Notes: generated by a model from the letters alone, not told the origin. DNA of 64,000 bases from JBBSNV01 sp964458605 (GCA_964458605.1 CAYWLS010000001.1:248001-312000), one strand, 5' to 3'; counted from the stretch's first letter, positions 1 to 8,182 are shown. Made by a program: numbers and translations.

Positions 1-294
1 CCGGCCGAGCAGTTGAAGTGGGTCGCCGCGGCGGCCGACCACGATCACGTCATCGCCCAGACGCGGCTGGGCGTGCTCTACAGCAACGGCCTGGGCGTGC
101 CGAAGGACTACGCCAAGGCCTATACCTGGTGGCTGATCGCCAGCGGCCCGCATCCGCGCGAACTGTCCGACCGCGACAAGCGTTTCGCCGATATCGCCCG
201 TCGCAATGCGGCCGATATGAAGGCTTCCCTGACGCCGGCGCAGCTTGCCCAGGCGCAGAAGGCGGCCAGCGCCTGGAAGCCCCGGCAGCCTTAG
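1..294 (+). CDS. Sel1-repeat (SLR/TPR-like) protein, C-terminal part only
   Basis: The reading frame is open from the first base, so the gene starts outside the window; 97 codons remain before the TAG at 292-294. The visible part contains a Sel1-like repeat, with the signature A..RLG.LY..G.GV..DY.KA..WW around residues 18-45 of the fragment. It is followed by a basic helical tail (DIARRNAADMKASLTP) that commonly ends such proteins. Sel1 repeats form alpha-solenoids for protein-protein contacts, and in alphaproteobacteria they are often periplasmic or envelope proteins. No partner or specific role can be named from this fragment. It lies upstream of the tRNA and belongs to the core chromosome, not the island. 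Confidence 0.8.
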   Translation, partial: PAEQLKWVAAAADHDHVIAQTRLGVLYSNGLGVPKDYAKAYTWWLIASGPHPRELSDRDKRFADIARRNAADMKASLTPAQLAQAQKAASAWKPRQP

Positions 295-363
295 CTGGCG
301 AGGCCCATCGCCAGCCTTGATTGTGGCCGCTGGTTAGACTATCTCTGCCGGGCTTTCGCCTCT

Positions 364-439
364 GTCCCCATCGTCTAGAGGCCTAGGACGGCGCCCTCTC
401 ACGGCGCAAACCGGGGTTCGAATCCCCGTGGGGACGCCA
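364..439 (+). tRNA. tRNA-Glu (CTC)
   Basis: Full cloverleaf by eye: acceptor stem GTCCCCA pairs with the 3' arm; anticodon stem GCGCC/GGCGC encloses loop CTCTCAC with anticodon CTC; T-arm GGGGTTCGAATCCCC; encoded CCA at 437-439. It decodes GAG. The last 16 bases of the tRNA body plus CCA and one extra base (421-440) recur at 23621-23640, so this gene is the integration target of the downstream island. The tRNA stays intact because the integrase side carries the complete gene. Confidence 0.95.
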
Positions 440-440
440 T
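421..440 (+). repeat. attL: tRNA-Glu 3' end direct repeat
   Basis: AATCCCCGTGGGGACGCCAT, the T-arm 3' strand, acceptor 3' strand, CCA and one extra base. It is identical to 23621-23640. Together they mark the two ends of the integrated island. Confidence 0.9.
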
Positions 441-464
441 CATATCCATAACCCTTTGAACTGA

Positions 465-538
465 TTGAAAACCGCAGAAAACTGCGGCTCGTGTGCGTTT
501 GACTTGTCGGATTACTTGTCGGATTATTGATCCGACAA
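465..538 (+). repeat. Left-end integrase-type repeat motifs and hairpins
   Basis: Two motifs between attL and the integrase recur just inside attR. First, TTGAAAACCGCAG at 465-477, part of an inverted repeat CCGCAG-AAAA-CTGCGG (472-487). Second, CTTGTCGGATT occurs twice (503-513 and 515-525), and the second copy forms TTGTCGGAT-N5-ATCCGACAA (516-538). Similar sequences at 23540-23601 suggest arm-type integrase binding sites or the integrase operator; this role is inferred from position only. Confidence 0.55.
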
Positions 539-554
539 CCGTCCGGAGGATCGA

Positions 555-2117
555 ATGAAAAAGGGGACGAAAAAGGGTGCGTATCCCGGACTCACTCGGG
601 ACCGAAATTCGGGCGTGTTCCGGTTCAAGCTGGACCTCCCGAAGGACGTTCGGTCGCACTTTGACGTTAGCTCAGTGGTTGTCTCACTCGGTCGGGACGA
701 AAAAATAGCTGTGGAAAAGTGGGGCCCGCTCCACGCGGAATGGCGGGCGAAGATCAGGGAAATTCGAGAGGGCACCCTGAGGGCGCTGAGCGATGATCGG
801 ATCGATCAATTCGCCGCATCGATCCTGGCCCCGGAAAGCCACCCCTATTTGAGCGATGACCTCACCCAACGGGTCACCCGCTTTTTCCATTCAACCGCTG
901 ACATGACGGCGGCAATCGATGCGGAGTTGCCCAAGCTGGCCAAAGGTCATCGGGTGACCGAGGCGGATCGCAAAGCCCTATTGGAGCGGATGACCGACCA
1001 GTATTTGGCCAAGCTTCGCGACCTCGCTCGGCTGAGCCCCAGCGTTGCAGTCGCGGTGAAGAAGTCGCAGGCGGTGACGGCGATGGCCGATCAATTCAAC
1101 GATCATCCCGAACCGCCCAAAACGGACAATCGGAAGAAGCTCGCTGACGCACTGGATGCTTGGCGCAATGCTGCCGTTCACCGGCCGAAAACGGAGTTCG
1201 AATTTGCCAAGTCGGTCGAGCTGTTCATTTCGATCAACGGTGACTTGGCATTGGATGAGATAACAGCCGATCACTTCCGCGCCTTTCGGAGCCATCTTCG
1301 CTCGGCCAAATCCGCGCGGGGCGGTAAGCTGGCCACGGCATCCGCGCATAAACGATTCGCGGCGGTCAAAGCCATCATGAGCCGGGCCGTGGATGAAGGG
1401 CTATGCCTGGCCAACCCCGGCGCAGACGTGACGATCCAGCGGGGCAAGGGATCGAAAGCCCGGCAAGAGGGCTGGACAGACGATGAACTCGGCAAGTTGT
1501 TCGGTTCGGCCACGTTTCATGGTGGGGATCGACCCGCGAACAAGGGCGGAGAGGCGCTGTATTGGATTCCCGTACTGGCGCTGTATCTCGGGGCCCGCCA
1601 ATCCGAGCTTGCCGCTTTGATGAAAGCCGACGTTTTCACGTCGAATGGAATTCGGTGCCTGTCGATCAACACCGATGCAGAAGGAAAGCACTTGAAGAAT
1701 AGCGAGTCGCATCGGCTCGTACCGATCCCCGCTGCGGTGTGGGATTTAGGTTTTGATCGCTATTTGGCCAGTCTACCCGAGGGCTCCAAGCTATTCCCGG
1801 ACGTGAAACCGGACACTCACGACGTGGCCGGCGGGTTATTCAGCAAGGCATTCGGTCAGCTTCGCCGTGACGCGGGGATCACGCGCAAGGCCGCTGACTT
1901 TCATGCGTTGCGTCACATGGTCAAATCGGCGATCCGTTCGATCCCCGGGGACTTCGAAGTTAAATCGAAGATCACCGGTCATGACACGGGCAACGAAGGG
2001 GCCAATTATGGCTCGGTCAGCGTCAAGGATATGAAAGCGATCATCGATCAGGTCGCCTTTAATGTAGTTATCCCGCCCTGGCGCAAGGCCGCAGGAACCA
2101 CCGCCAAAGCGGCCTAG
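555..2117 (+). CDS. Tyrosine-type site-specific recombinase (island integrase)
   Basis: A 520-residue integrase that should catalyse integration and excision at the tRNA-Glu 3' end. The start ATG at 555 has a GGAGGA ribosome site 5 bases upstream. The N-terminal third is a long, mainly helical region typical of large proteobacterial integrases with a DUF6538-like N-terminus (the opening KGAYPGLTRDRNSGVFRFKLDLP resembles it). A SAM-like core-binding domain follows at roughly residues 195-300, then the catalytic domain. Catalytic positions visible are Arg in YLGARQSEL (about residue 347), HxxR in HALRHM (about 451), His in TGHDTGN, and the Tyr nucleophile in GANYGSV (about 485). It is the first gene inside attL and reads away from the tRNA. 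Family assignment is firm; host-factor needs (excisionase) are unknown and I see no clear Xis. Confidence 0.93.
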   Translation: MKKGTKKGAYPGLTRDRNSGVFRFKLDLPKDVRSHFDVSSVVVSLGRDEKIAVEKWGPLHAEWRAKIREIREGTLRALSDDRIDQFAASILAPESHPYLSDDLTQRVTRFFHSTADMTAAIDAELPKLAKGHRVTEADRKALLERMTDQYLAKLRDLARLSPSVAVAVKKSQAVTAMADQFNDHPEPPKTDNRKKLADALDAWRNAAVHRPKTEFEFAKSVELFISINGDLALDEITADHFRAFRSHLRSAKSARGGKLATASAHKRFAAVKAIMSRAVDEGLCLANPGADVTIQRGKGSKARQEGWTDDELGKLFGSATFHGGDRPANKGGEALYWIPVLALYLGARQSELAALMKADVFTSNGIRCLSINTDAEGKHLKNSESHRLVPIPAAVWDLGFDRYLASLPEGSKLFPDVKPDTHDVAGGLFSKAFGQLRRDAGITRKAADFHALRHMVKSAIRSIPGDFEVKSKITGHDTGNEGANYGSVSVKDMKAIIDQVAFNVVIPPWRKAAGTTAKAA

Positions 2118-2172
2118 ACAACCCCAAGTAGCTTCCCAACCGAGTTGATCGCGGTCAATATTGACCGCGATC

Positions 2173-2697
2173 ATGCGTTGCTGCTTGGAGGAAGGTTTGA
2201 CTGAAATTAAAGAGCCTCCCGAGGAAGAGACTAGAGAGATCGCCAGCAATATTGGCGCTCTCTTTCTGAATTTTGGGCTTCTTGAGCACTTTATTAGCCT
2301 AGCCGTGGCCGCGACCTTCGGCCTATCGGAATTGCAGGAACGCACTTTTGTTAGAGGCTTGTTCGCTCGATCAAAGATTCAGTTGCTTCTGTCTTATTCG
2401 AAGCAACAGTGGAATCAGCGATATCAAGAGATAATGAAAGGCCTTGCCGACAAGGTGCTAAAGATCATTGATTATAGAAACGACATTGCTCACGGGGTCA
2501 TATTACACAATAAAGATGGGCAGCGAGCCTTGCTCACGTTCCGCGCTGGTCATAGATTCGAAGGGCGGGCGACCCCATTGGATCGCGCCTATCTTGCCGC
2601 AGTGGTTTCCGACATGATTTTATACTCGCGAGCTTTCGAATTCCTTGCTCGCGACATCGCGGAAGGAAAAGCCGCGAAGACACCTCAGCAAAAATGA
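2173..2697 (+). CDS. HEPN-like hypothetical protein
   Basis: About 174 residues, mostly helical. Residues near the middle read DYRNDIAHG, an R-x4-H motif (RNDIAH) of the kind that forms the catalytic centre of HEPN ribonucleases and also occurs in non-catalytic MAE_28990/HEPN-like proteins. The start is uncertain: ATG 2173 is used here, but the strong purine run GGAGGAAGG at 2187-2195 could serve a TTG at 2197. The gene is AT-richer than the flanking core genome, a sign of transfer. HEPN proteins commonly act as toxins or abortive-infection effectors. No obvious nucleotidyltransferase (MNT) antitoxin lies beside it. Function is inferred from one motif only. Confidence 0.6.
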   Translation: MRCCLEEGLTEIKEPPEEETREIASNIGALFLNFGLLEHFISLAVAATFGLSELQERTFVRGLFARSKIQLLLSYSKQQWNQRYQEIMKGLADKVLKIIDYRNDIAHGVILHNKDGQRALLTFRAGHRFEGRATPLDRAYLAAVVSDMILYSRAFEFLARDIAEGKAAKTPQQK

Positions 2698-2728
2698 ATG
2701 TATCGAGAATACTGACACCGGCGGGTCA

Positions 2729-3886
2729 ATGGCGAAGCGCAAAAGAAGATATCTGTTTCCCGATTACGCGAAAGTACTCGTCTCGGAGCTGATTAGACTC
2801 AGATGGGTGCCTATTGGATATTTTTATTTCGGTAGATTCATCGATCCCGATTCGGATTTGTCCCAGTCTGAATCGGTCTCAGGTAACCCCGTTACATATC
2901 CGCTGGCGATTAACACCCTTAGCCCAGATGTCCAGAAAAGGGGCGAGGAAAGCGAGCAAGCTAAGCCGTACGATGAGTGGCTTATCGAAGAAATAAACAA
3001 GGCTTATCGTCCTACGTCGTTAGTTCTGGAATCGCCATCGCATAATTTGGGAGCGGCACTACAGCATTCAAATTTCGCCATAGGCGAATTGAAAGTACAC
3101 GGTGACGCGGACCTAAAGTTGTTCGATAAGAAAATTGATAGATTGATCGCGAGCGGCAACGTGAGCGTGAGATTGACTAAGTGCAGTGTAACGCACCTAG
3201 TGTTGAGCGGCGGCATTCAAACTTTGAATTTGACGGACACGTGGGTTGGCGCGCTCGAACTCAAGGACAATGGTCCCAAGTATACCTCTATAAGGGGAGG
3301 TGGCATTCTTTCATTCAGGTGTGATCCTAGAAGCAAGGACCCTGTCCGAGGCGAGGTCCGGTTATCGAACGTCTATATACCTCGATTCAACCCGGATGCT
3401 GAGCGACTTGACGTGCAACCGCTCCGGACTATGCGGGCCGCTTTAGTATCATTGCATAACGCGAGAGCGGCGGGCATCTTTCACGCGGTGGAGCTTAGCC
3501 TTTCGAGGAAGACCGATCCGATACTTCCGCGCTTTATAGGTTATCTCTATGAAATGGGATGCGACTACGGCAACTCGTTGGGTCGGGCGGTCATTTGGTT
3601 CTTCACTTTTTGGGCGGTGGCGACTTTCGTTGGCTTTGACTGTGGGAACATTCGCCTTGGCGATCCAAACTCAGTCGGCTGGATCAAAAATACCTCCGAG
3701 GTTGTAAAGGCCGTCGTCTATCCGATAAGCAGTGCGCTCAATCCGCTTTCAATCTTCAATTCCAGGCCCTTGCTAGTTGTTGACTCTCCAAAAGTAGCCG
3801 GAGTGCTCGCGGCATTGTCGATAGGAATGTTGATCGCGGCGGCTATGTTCTTCATATCCCTGCGGCGGCGCTTCCGATTGGAGTGA
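2729..3886 (+). CDS. Membrane protein with repeat-like N-terminal region (unknown)
   Basis: 385 residues if started at the ATG after a weak GGCGGGT site. I do not recognise the family. The first 250 residues are soluble and include a stretch (residues ~110-235: SNFAIGELKVHG, KCSVTHLVLSGGIQTLNLTDTWVGALEL) with periodic beta-type segments that resembles a pentapeptide/beta-helix fold. Two membrane segments follow: one near residue 290-310 (AVIWFFTFWAVATFVGF) and one near the C-terminus (GVLAALSIGMLIAAAMFFI) ending in a basic tail RRRFRLE. The fold pattern recalls pentapeptide-repeat proteins fused to an ion-channel-like tail, but no selectivity filter is visible. It follows the HEPN-like gene by 31 bases and nearly abuts the next gene, so the three may be one transcript. 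Confidence 0.7.
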   Translation: MAKRKRRYLFPDYAKVLVSELIRLRWVPIGYFYFGRFIDPDSDLSQSESVSGNPVTYPLAINTLSPDVQKRGEESEQAKPYDEWLIEEINKAYRPTSLVLESPSHNLGAALQHSNFAIGELKVHGDADLKLFDKKIDRLIASGNVSVRLTKCSVTHLVLSGGIQTLNLTDTWVGALELKDNGPKYTSIRGGGILSFRCDPRSKDPVRGEVRLSNVYIPRFNPDAERLDVQPLRTMRAALVSLHNARAAGIFHAVELSLSRKTDPILPRFIGYLYEMGCDYGNSLGRAVIWFFTFWAVATFVGFDCGNIRLGDPNSVGWIKNTSEVVKAVVYPISSALNPLSIFNSRPLLVVDSPKVAGVLAALSIGMLIAAAMFFISLRRRFRLE

Positions 3887-3888
3887 TT

Positions 3889-4365
3889 ATGAGACTACTC
3901 GTTCCCGGAATTTGCGGGGTGCTTGCTGCACTGCTGGTCGCGGCTTCAACAGCTTTGGCCAACTGGCAAAACACCAAATGGGGAATGAGTCAGGCGGAAG
4001 TATTGGCGCTCTATCCGAACGCTATGGTTATGCCGCCAAGTAGGGGTGACCCCGAAGATCAAACCAACCTTATGACCTCATATAGCACCGGTGACTTTAG
4101 CTTCTATCTCCGGTTTGTATTTCGGCACGGTGGGCTTGCTAAGGTGATGCTGGATTCACGCGGTTCGACGGATTGCCGAGCGATCAGAATCGGATTGGAG
4201 CGAAAATACGGGCGTGAGGCCGCGAAGTACGATAACCAACTCGGAAGCGTTTTGATTTGGCGGAACGGCACAGATCAAATTGGCTATGGAGATACTTCCA
4301 TTGAGCCAGGGAAATGCTCGATTGTTTACCTGCCGCTGATCGACGCGAATAACAAAGGGCTCTAG
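3889..4365 (+). CDS. Secreted small protein with WGMSxxEV motif
   Basis: 158 residues with a clear Sec signal peptide (LVPGICGVLAALLVAASTALA, cleavage after ALA). The mature protein starts NWQNTKWGMSQAEVLALYPNA and has two cysteines near residues 95-145. A second island protein at 14935-15444 has the same plan (signal peptide, then TQWGMSIQEVKQAVPQA), so the two are probably distant paralogues. The ATG at 3889 lies just after the upstream stop (TGATT-ATG), so translation is probably coupled. Periplasmic location is likely. The biochemical role is unknown. Confidence 0.75.
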   Translation: MRLLVPGICGVLAALLVAASTALANWQNTKWGMSQAEVLALYPNAMVMPPSRGDPEDQTNLMTSYSTGDFSFYLRFVFRHGGLAKVMLDSRGSTDCRAIRIGLERKYGREAAKYDNQLGSVLIWRNGTDQIGYGDTSIEPGKCSIVYLPLIDANNKGL

Positions 4366-4367
4366 TC

Positions 4368-5402
4368 ATGCCGGCTTATTGGGATGGGAAGAATAGGATC
4401 GGTGTCACGGCCGGTAGCGTCGAGGCTGCAACTCAAATCGCCAGCCTAAATGGCTGGGTACCTCCGTTTCAGTTTATTGAAGTCAGAAGCGACGCTGATT
4501 TGCCAATAGTCATTCCACATGATCAGCCCTACATACATGGCGGGCTCTGGTACCCAAATCGGAATTTGGACGCTTTGGGCAGTGCCCTGTATGAGGAATT
4601 CCAAAGGGCGATTCGGAAGACAGATCGGGGACTGATCGCGCAGGCCCCGTTACCACCGACGCTACAAACCCACAGCGATCTTCCGACAGACAACCTTTTT
4701 GCGTCACACATTTTTGCTAGGCAAATAGCAGAAAGCTATCGTTCCCAATTCACGCCAGTATTTGGTTGGTATGGAATGCATCGCAGCGGAATGGTTGTCT
4801 TTCGCGCACAAACTGTCCTCTTCAATCAAACATCTCACTCCTTAGTTGACTATTTCTGTCCAAGCGAATGGCGCGACAAGCCCTTCATTCGGCACCCAAC
4901 GGAGAGAGGGGATTATTTAGCCTGGGTTGATGAGGGCGGCATTACGGAACTGGAACGCAAGTTGAATCCGGATATTCCGAGCCATCGGACGCGGATCGTA
5001 AAATGGGCCGATCTAAAAGATCGGGCGAGAATACTGTACCGGCGACGGTCGTCAGCGAAGAAGCTTGATAGGGCCGAACGTGCAAAGACGTTCTCAAGCT
5101 TCGGCCACCGGGCGGCCGAAGAGTGGATTGCTAAGAATGCCGGCTGCACCATCGTAAGGGGGTGGTTGTACGAGCGTATCTATGTCTCAAACAAATTAAC
5201 CGAGGTCCGCTTCCATCCTCATTGCGTCGTTAGCTGCCCAAGCGAATCCGGAGAATTAATATTAGACCCGCAGGACCACGGTGAGGGCCGTGACATGCAG
5301 TTCATTCGCCATACTGGGAGTGAAGCAGAATACACCTTCGACCTGAGCACCCTTTCCCTAAAAGCCGCGGAGTTGCTAGCAATTGATTATGGCAGTCCAT
5401 AA
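4368..5402 (+). CDS. Hypothetical protein, 344 residues (unknown)
   Basis: Starts two bases after the upstream stop (TAG-TC-ATG), so it is part of the same operon. No signal peptide, membrane segment or repeat is visible. The N-terminus (WDGKNRIGVTAGSVEAATQIASLNGWVPP) and the C-terminal half, which is rich in charged and aromatic residues, look like a soluble globular protein. There is a basic helical segment around residues 200-250 (RTRIVKWADLKDRARILYRRR). I do not recognise the family and assign no function. AT-rich codon use compared with the nar operon supports foreign origin. Confidence 0.7.
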   Translation: MPAYWDGKNRIGVTAGSVEAATQIASLNGWVPPFQFIEVRSDADLPIVIPHDQPYIHGGLWYPNRNLDALGSALYEEFQRAIRKTDRGLIAQAPLPPTLQTHSDLPTDNLFASHIFARQIAESYRSQFTPVFGWYGMHRSGMVVFRAQTVLFNQTSHSLVDYFCPSEWRDKPFIRHPTERGDYLAWVDEGGITELERKLNPDIPSHRTRIVKWADLKDRARILYRRRSSAKKLDRAERAKTFSSFGHRAAEEWIAKNAGCTIVRGWLYERIYVSNKLTEVRFHPHCVVSCPSESGELILDPQDHGEGRDMQFIRHTGSEAEYTFDLSTLSLKAAELLAIDYGSP

Positions 5403-5468
5403 TCCGTATGCCGATCCGTCCATGCATGTTGCGACCGATCCGGCGATTCTAGCTTGAAGGTCTTTGAA

Positions 5469-5861
5469 CTAATCATCGAAGAAGCTTCCCGTTGGCTCCG
5501 GCCGTTCGGGCTCATCGAAATGCCGCCGCATATCTTCGATCCGACCAGGAAGCCATTTATAGGCCCATACCGTGGCAGGCTTCCCCGAGCTTGCATTCCG
5601 TCGTGTTCCGCCGTTGGGCCGGATTAAACCGTAATCGCGGTATAGCTCGCTGATCCTGGGTTGGATCGCCGCTCGGGATCGGCCAAGCACGTTGGCGACC
5701 TGTTCGGCGGTCATCGGCTCCCGGGCCAACTCAAAGCAAATTGCGGTATAGAGCCGAATTGTGGATTCCGTCTTTCTGTCAACGCGCGCAGCCGCGCGGC
5801 ACCTTTTCGGAATCTCGTTAAAGTCAATCACGTCATCAAAGGTTCCATCATCGTCTTTCAT
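5469..5861 (-). CDS. Winged helix-turn-helix DNA-binding protein
   Basis: 130 residues. The central part reads TAEQVANVLGRSRAAIQPRISELYRDYGLI, a typical wHTH with recognition helix near residues 60-80. It is followed by a wing-like GGTRRNASSGKPATVWAY, a pattern often seen in phage and plasmid regulators that control variable-copy genes. It ends with an acidic tail. It is transcribed divergently from the Rep-like gene at 6255, separated by about 390 bp containing hairpins and a terminator, so it may regulate that region. This is inferred from context. Confidence 0.75.
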   Translation of the reverse strand: MKDDDGTFDDVIDFNEIPKRCRAAARVDRKTESTIRLYTAICFELAREPMTAEQVANVLGRSRAAIQPRISELYRDYGLIRPNGGTRRNASSGKPATVWAYKWLPGRIEDMRRHFDEPERPEPTGSFFDD

Positions 5862-6012
5862 TGTTGTTCACTCCGTTCGGATGACCTGAATCGATCACCC
5901 AACTTTATTTAGGCGAAGTGCTCAAAAACCGTGTCCGAGCCTTGAATTTCGGCAGAAAAGTAATCCCGAGCGTAATTTGTCACGCGCAGCCGCGCGTTAA
6001 CATTAATCCAGC

Positions 6013-6158
6013 TTGACGAATCGAGCGGGCGGCATAAATAGGGACTGAGGGTAATGCCTCGGCACGAAGCGAAAGCACTTCACTCCGTCGTACATCTGCT
6101 TTCATCTTCCGTTAGCTTCGTGAGCCCCGCAGGTAGTCAGCCTGGCGGGGCTTTTTCT
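6013..6158 (+). ncRNA. Candidate terminated leader/small RNA upstream of the Rep-like gene
   Basis: A weak sigma-70-like pair (TTGACG at 6013-6018, TAAATA at 6035-6040, 16-bp spacer) is followed about 80 bp later by a strong intrinsic terminator (6123-6156). Nothing between them encodes a protein with a ribosome site. The result would be an RNA of roughly 110 nt, in the same direction as and just before the rep gene. It could be a transcriptional attenuator or a stand-alone small RNA. The promoter is not strong and expression is unproven. Confidence 0.4.
6123..6156 (+). terminator. Intrinsic terminator
   Basis: AGCCCCGC (6123-6130) pairs with GCGGGGCT (6145-6152) around a 14-nt loop, followed by TTTTTCTT. 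It is a classical Rho-independent terminator on the + strand, located upstream of the Rep-like gene, where no + strand protein gene ends. Confidence 0.85.
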
Positions 6159-6181
6159 TGACCAAATTCCAACCGACTGGA

Positions 6182-6218
6182 AGTCGAATCCGTTTCGACT
6201 CATCTACCTAAATAGATG
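6182..6218 (+). repeat. Two tandem inverted repeats before the Rep-like gene
   Basis: AGTCGAA-N5-TTCGACT (6182-6200) is followed directly by CATCTA-N6-TAGATG (6201-6218), ending 36 bp before the rep start. Such hairpins before a rolling-circle rep gene may be the double-strand origin/nick site or a repressor operator; neither is proven here. Confidence 0.5.
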
Positions 6219-6254
6219 CGAAGGCCGCTGACTACGGCCCGGAAGGTGGAACAA

Positions 6255-7379
6255 ATGAACAGTACAAAATTCAACAACCTGGCGGACGCCCATAAGCGGG
6301 CCCGCATTGACCAGGCATTGGCCAAGTATCTGGCTCATCGGAACAACAACACACTAGCGGAATTGATCCGCACCGATCCCGCCAATGATGAGGTTGGGTT
6401 GATCGCCACGGCGCTAGAACTGTGCGGCCGGGGTAAGGGGCAGGCTTGCCGGCTCCCCTGTTGCCAGCGTTGCGGAGCCCGTTCTAGACGCCAATCAGCC
6501 CGGACCGCATTCAAGCAGCTATTCGGGAAGCTGGCCAGGGTGCCGCAGGCGGATGAAGTGAGCTTCTACAGCGTGGATGGCCCGGTAATCGATCCGACCG
6601 ACCAAGGCTCCGTAGAACGTGCGGTAAGGGCTTTCAAACAGCGTCTACGGCGAATCGCCAGGGAATTCCCTTCAACCGTATGGGTTGGCCATCTGGACGT
6701 GGATGATGATTACACGCTGCATTGGCATGGGGTTATCGGCCATGAGGGGATTAGGGCAGAGGCAATCACCAGGAAGCTGAGGAATCGGTTTACTCAGCGG
6801 CGGGCCATATGCCGGAGCGAATGGCACGAGGATAAGACCTTGGCGGAGAATATCAGGAATGTGCTCAGCTACAGCGCCAAAGCCCTGCCAACTATCCCCG
6901 CGAAGGATGGCGGACCCAAATACGGATATGAGGTGGCCCGCCGGTTGGGGCTCCGCCTGTCAGCGCAATTGCTGATCGGGGGATTCGGTCATAAGGGAGC
7001 AAGGTTCGCCATCAATGCGAGAACGTCAAATCGGTGGAAGCGGAACAAGCTGTTCAATGAGAATGGCCAGGCAATCGAACTGCCATCGGTGAGCGTGGCA
7101 CTTGAGGGAAAAAGGACTTCGGTTGTTAACAGGCGGTGGGAAGAAGTGCGAAAGCAATTGGACGAATCGAATAGGCGTTGGTTGGAAAGGGAACGTCAAC
7201 GCATGGAACAGGCAGAGCAAAAGGTGTTGGACTCGATTGATGACGGGGATGAGGCCAATGGGGTGTTTGTGCGGTATGACTTCTTTAATGATGTAATCGA
7301 GTCGAACGAGAACGAGAATGGGAATGGGAATAGGAGTGAAGGCGGGAATGATGGTCGGAGTAGAGGTGAGAGTGTATGA
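6255..7379 (+). CDS. HUH-type rolling-circle replication initiator-like protein
   Basis: 374 residues from the ATG at 6255, which has an AAGGTGG site about 7 bases upstream. A zinc-type cluster CRLPCCQRC lies near residue 62. The HUH metal motif is seen as LHWHGVIGH near residue 155, preceded by a beta-strand VGHLDVDDDYT. The candidate nicking tyrosine is in NVLSYSAKALP near residue 205 (YxxK-type). These are the hallmarks of Rep/relaxase HUH endonucleases that nick an origin and bind covalently to DNA. The C-terminus is low-complexity Asn/Glu/Gly. Upstream hairpins and a terminator fit a replication-control region. It suggests that the island can, or once could, replicate as an excised circle. 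Exact Rep family not determined. Confidence 0.72.
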   Translation: MNSTKFNNLADAHKRARIDQALAKYLAHRNNNTLAELIRTDPANDEVGLIATALELCGRGKGQACRLPCCQRCGARSRRQSARTAFKQLFGKLARVPQADEVSFYSVDGPVIDPTDQGSVERAVRAFKQRLRRIAREFPSTVWVGHLDVDDDYTLHWHGVIGHEGIRAEAITRKLRNRFTQRRAICRSEWHEDKTLAENIRNVLSYSAKALPTIPAKDGGPKYGYEVARRLGLRLSAQLLIGGFGHKGARFAINARTSNRWKRNKLFNENGQAIELPSVSVALEGKRTSVVNRRWEEVRKQLDESNRRWLERERQRMEQAEQKVLDSIDDGDEANGVFVRYDFFNDVIESNENENGNGNRSEGGNDGRSRGESV

Positions 7380-7400
7380 GTGAGTGTGTGTATGTGTGCA
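7296..7400 (+). repeat. Purine-rich low-complexity tract
   Basis: GAGAAY/GGGAAT-like units cover the rep 3' end and continue as GTGTGTATGTGTG after the stop. It encodes the Asn/Gly/Glu/Arg-rich tail of the Rep-like protein and is probably slippage-prone sequence. Confidence 0.6.
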
Positions 7401-7433
7401 ATACAGGGGGATACGTTGACTCACTGTTCCCGG

Positions 7434-7691
7434 TCACAAGTTGGGCAGCACGGTCACGCGGAATCGAAGCCAAGCCCCGTCATGAGCTACAGCGGGTCCG
7501 CCATTGCTGGCCAAAGCGTCGGGCAAAATGTGATCGATGATTCTGGCACAGATCGGGCAATCGGTTTCCACGTCAATCAAGCCGGCGAGATTCAGCGACA
7601 ACACGATTATCAGCCAAAAGATCAGACCAGCAATAGCGATGCTCTTCGCGTTGGCGATCCAAAATCGTACTGATTCCCAATTGATGTTCAT
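7434..7691 (-). CDS. Small membrane protein (hypothetical)
   Basis: 85 residues with one clear hydrophobic helix (SIAIAGLIFWLIIVLSLNLAGLI) followed by DCPICARI, a CxxC pair on the far side of the membrane. No good ribosome site precedes the ATG. It lies antisense in the otherwise empty interval between the Rep-like gene and the next minus-strand gene. The transmembrane plus CxxC pattern makes it plausible as a gene; function unknown. Confidence 0.45.
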   Translation of the reverse strand: MNINWESVRFWIANAKSIAIAGLIFWLIIVLSLNLAGLIDVETDCPICARIIDHILPDALASNGGPAVAHDGAWLRFRVTVLPNL

Positions 7692-7783
7692 GCCGATATT
7701 TAGATCGACAGGATCAATGCGACTGCCGGCCTAAATACGGGCAAGCCGGTGGATGGCCATTCCGCCGGTGTCTCCAGTGGTTG

Positions 7784-7822
7784 GGCCCGACCGGTTATAT
7801 TCCTCGCTGGTCGGGCCTTTTC
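7784..7822 (+). terminator. Intrinsic terminator
   Basis: GGCCCGACC (7784-7792) pairs with GGTCGGGCC (7809-7817), followed by TTTTC. It is oriented for + strand transcription, so it probably ends the rep transcript; the minus-strand neighbour's stop at 7826 lies just beyond it. Confidence 0.8.
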
Positions 7823-7825
7823 ATT

Positions 7826-8182
7826 TTAGGCGGCTTTCTTCGGCCGACCCCTGCGGCGCGGCGCTTTCATTTCGCTTACGGCTTGCTCAAGTAGATCAGT
7901 CTCTTTGCGCTGATCCCGCTCGGTATGCACGGGAAAGCCCCCTGCGGGATCATCGACCAGGGCATTGGCCAAGACATTATGCGACCCGACGCCATGCTGA
8001 TCGGCCGCCAGGATCGCCCGCTTAACTAACTCGCTCAGCTTGCCCTGCCTGGCCAGGTGGACCATCAACGCGGCCACCGCTGCATCGATAAATTCGGCGG
8101 GCCTGATCCCGCCGGCCTGGGCAGCGGCAATCGCTACTTCGGTGGCTTTGCTCAATCCTCTAACGCCAAATACCTTACTCAT
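7826..8182 (-). CDS. Hypothetical protein with AT-hook-like C-terminus
   Basis: 118 residues from the ATG at 8182, chosen because GGAGG lies 7-8 bases upstream; an in-frame ATG at 8197 overlaps that site. The body is helical (ATEVAIAAAQAGGIRPAEFIDAAVAALMVHLARQ) and the end is PRRRGRPKKAA, an AT-hook/basic DNA-binding tail. A perfect inverted repeat (8204-8233) lies directly upstream, so it may be an autoregulated DNA-binding protein, such as a plasmid-type partition or copy-control factor. No family recognised. Confidence 0.65.
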   Translation of the reverse strand: MSKVFGVRGLSKATEVAIAAAQAGGIRPAEFIDAAVAALMVHLARQGKLSELVKRAILAADQHGVGSHNVLANALVDDPAGGFPVHTERDQRKETDLLEQAVSEMKAPRRRGRPKKAA

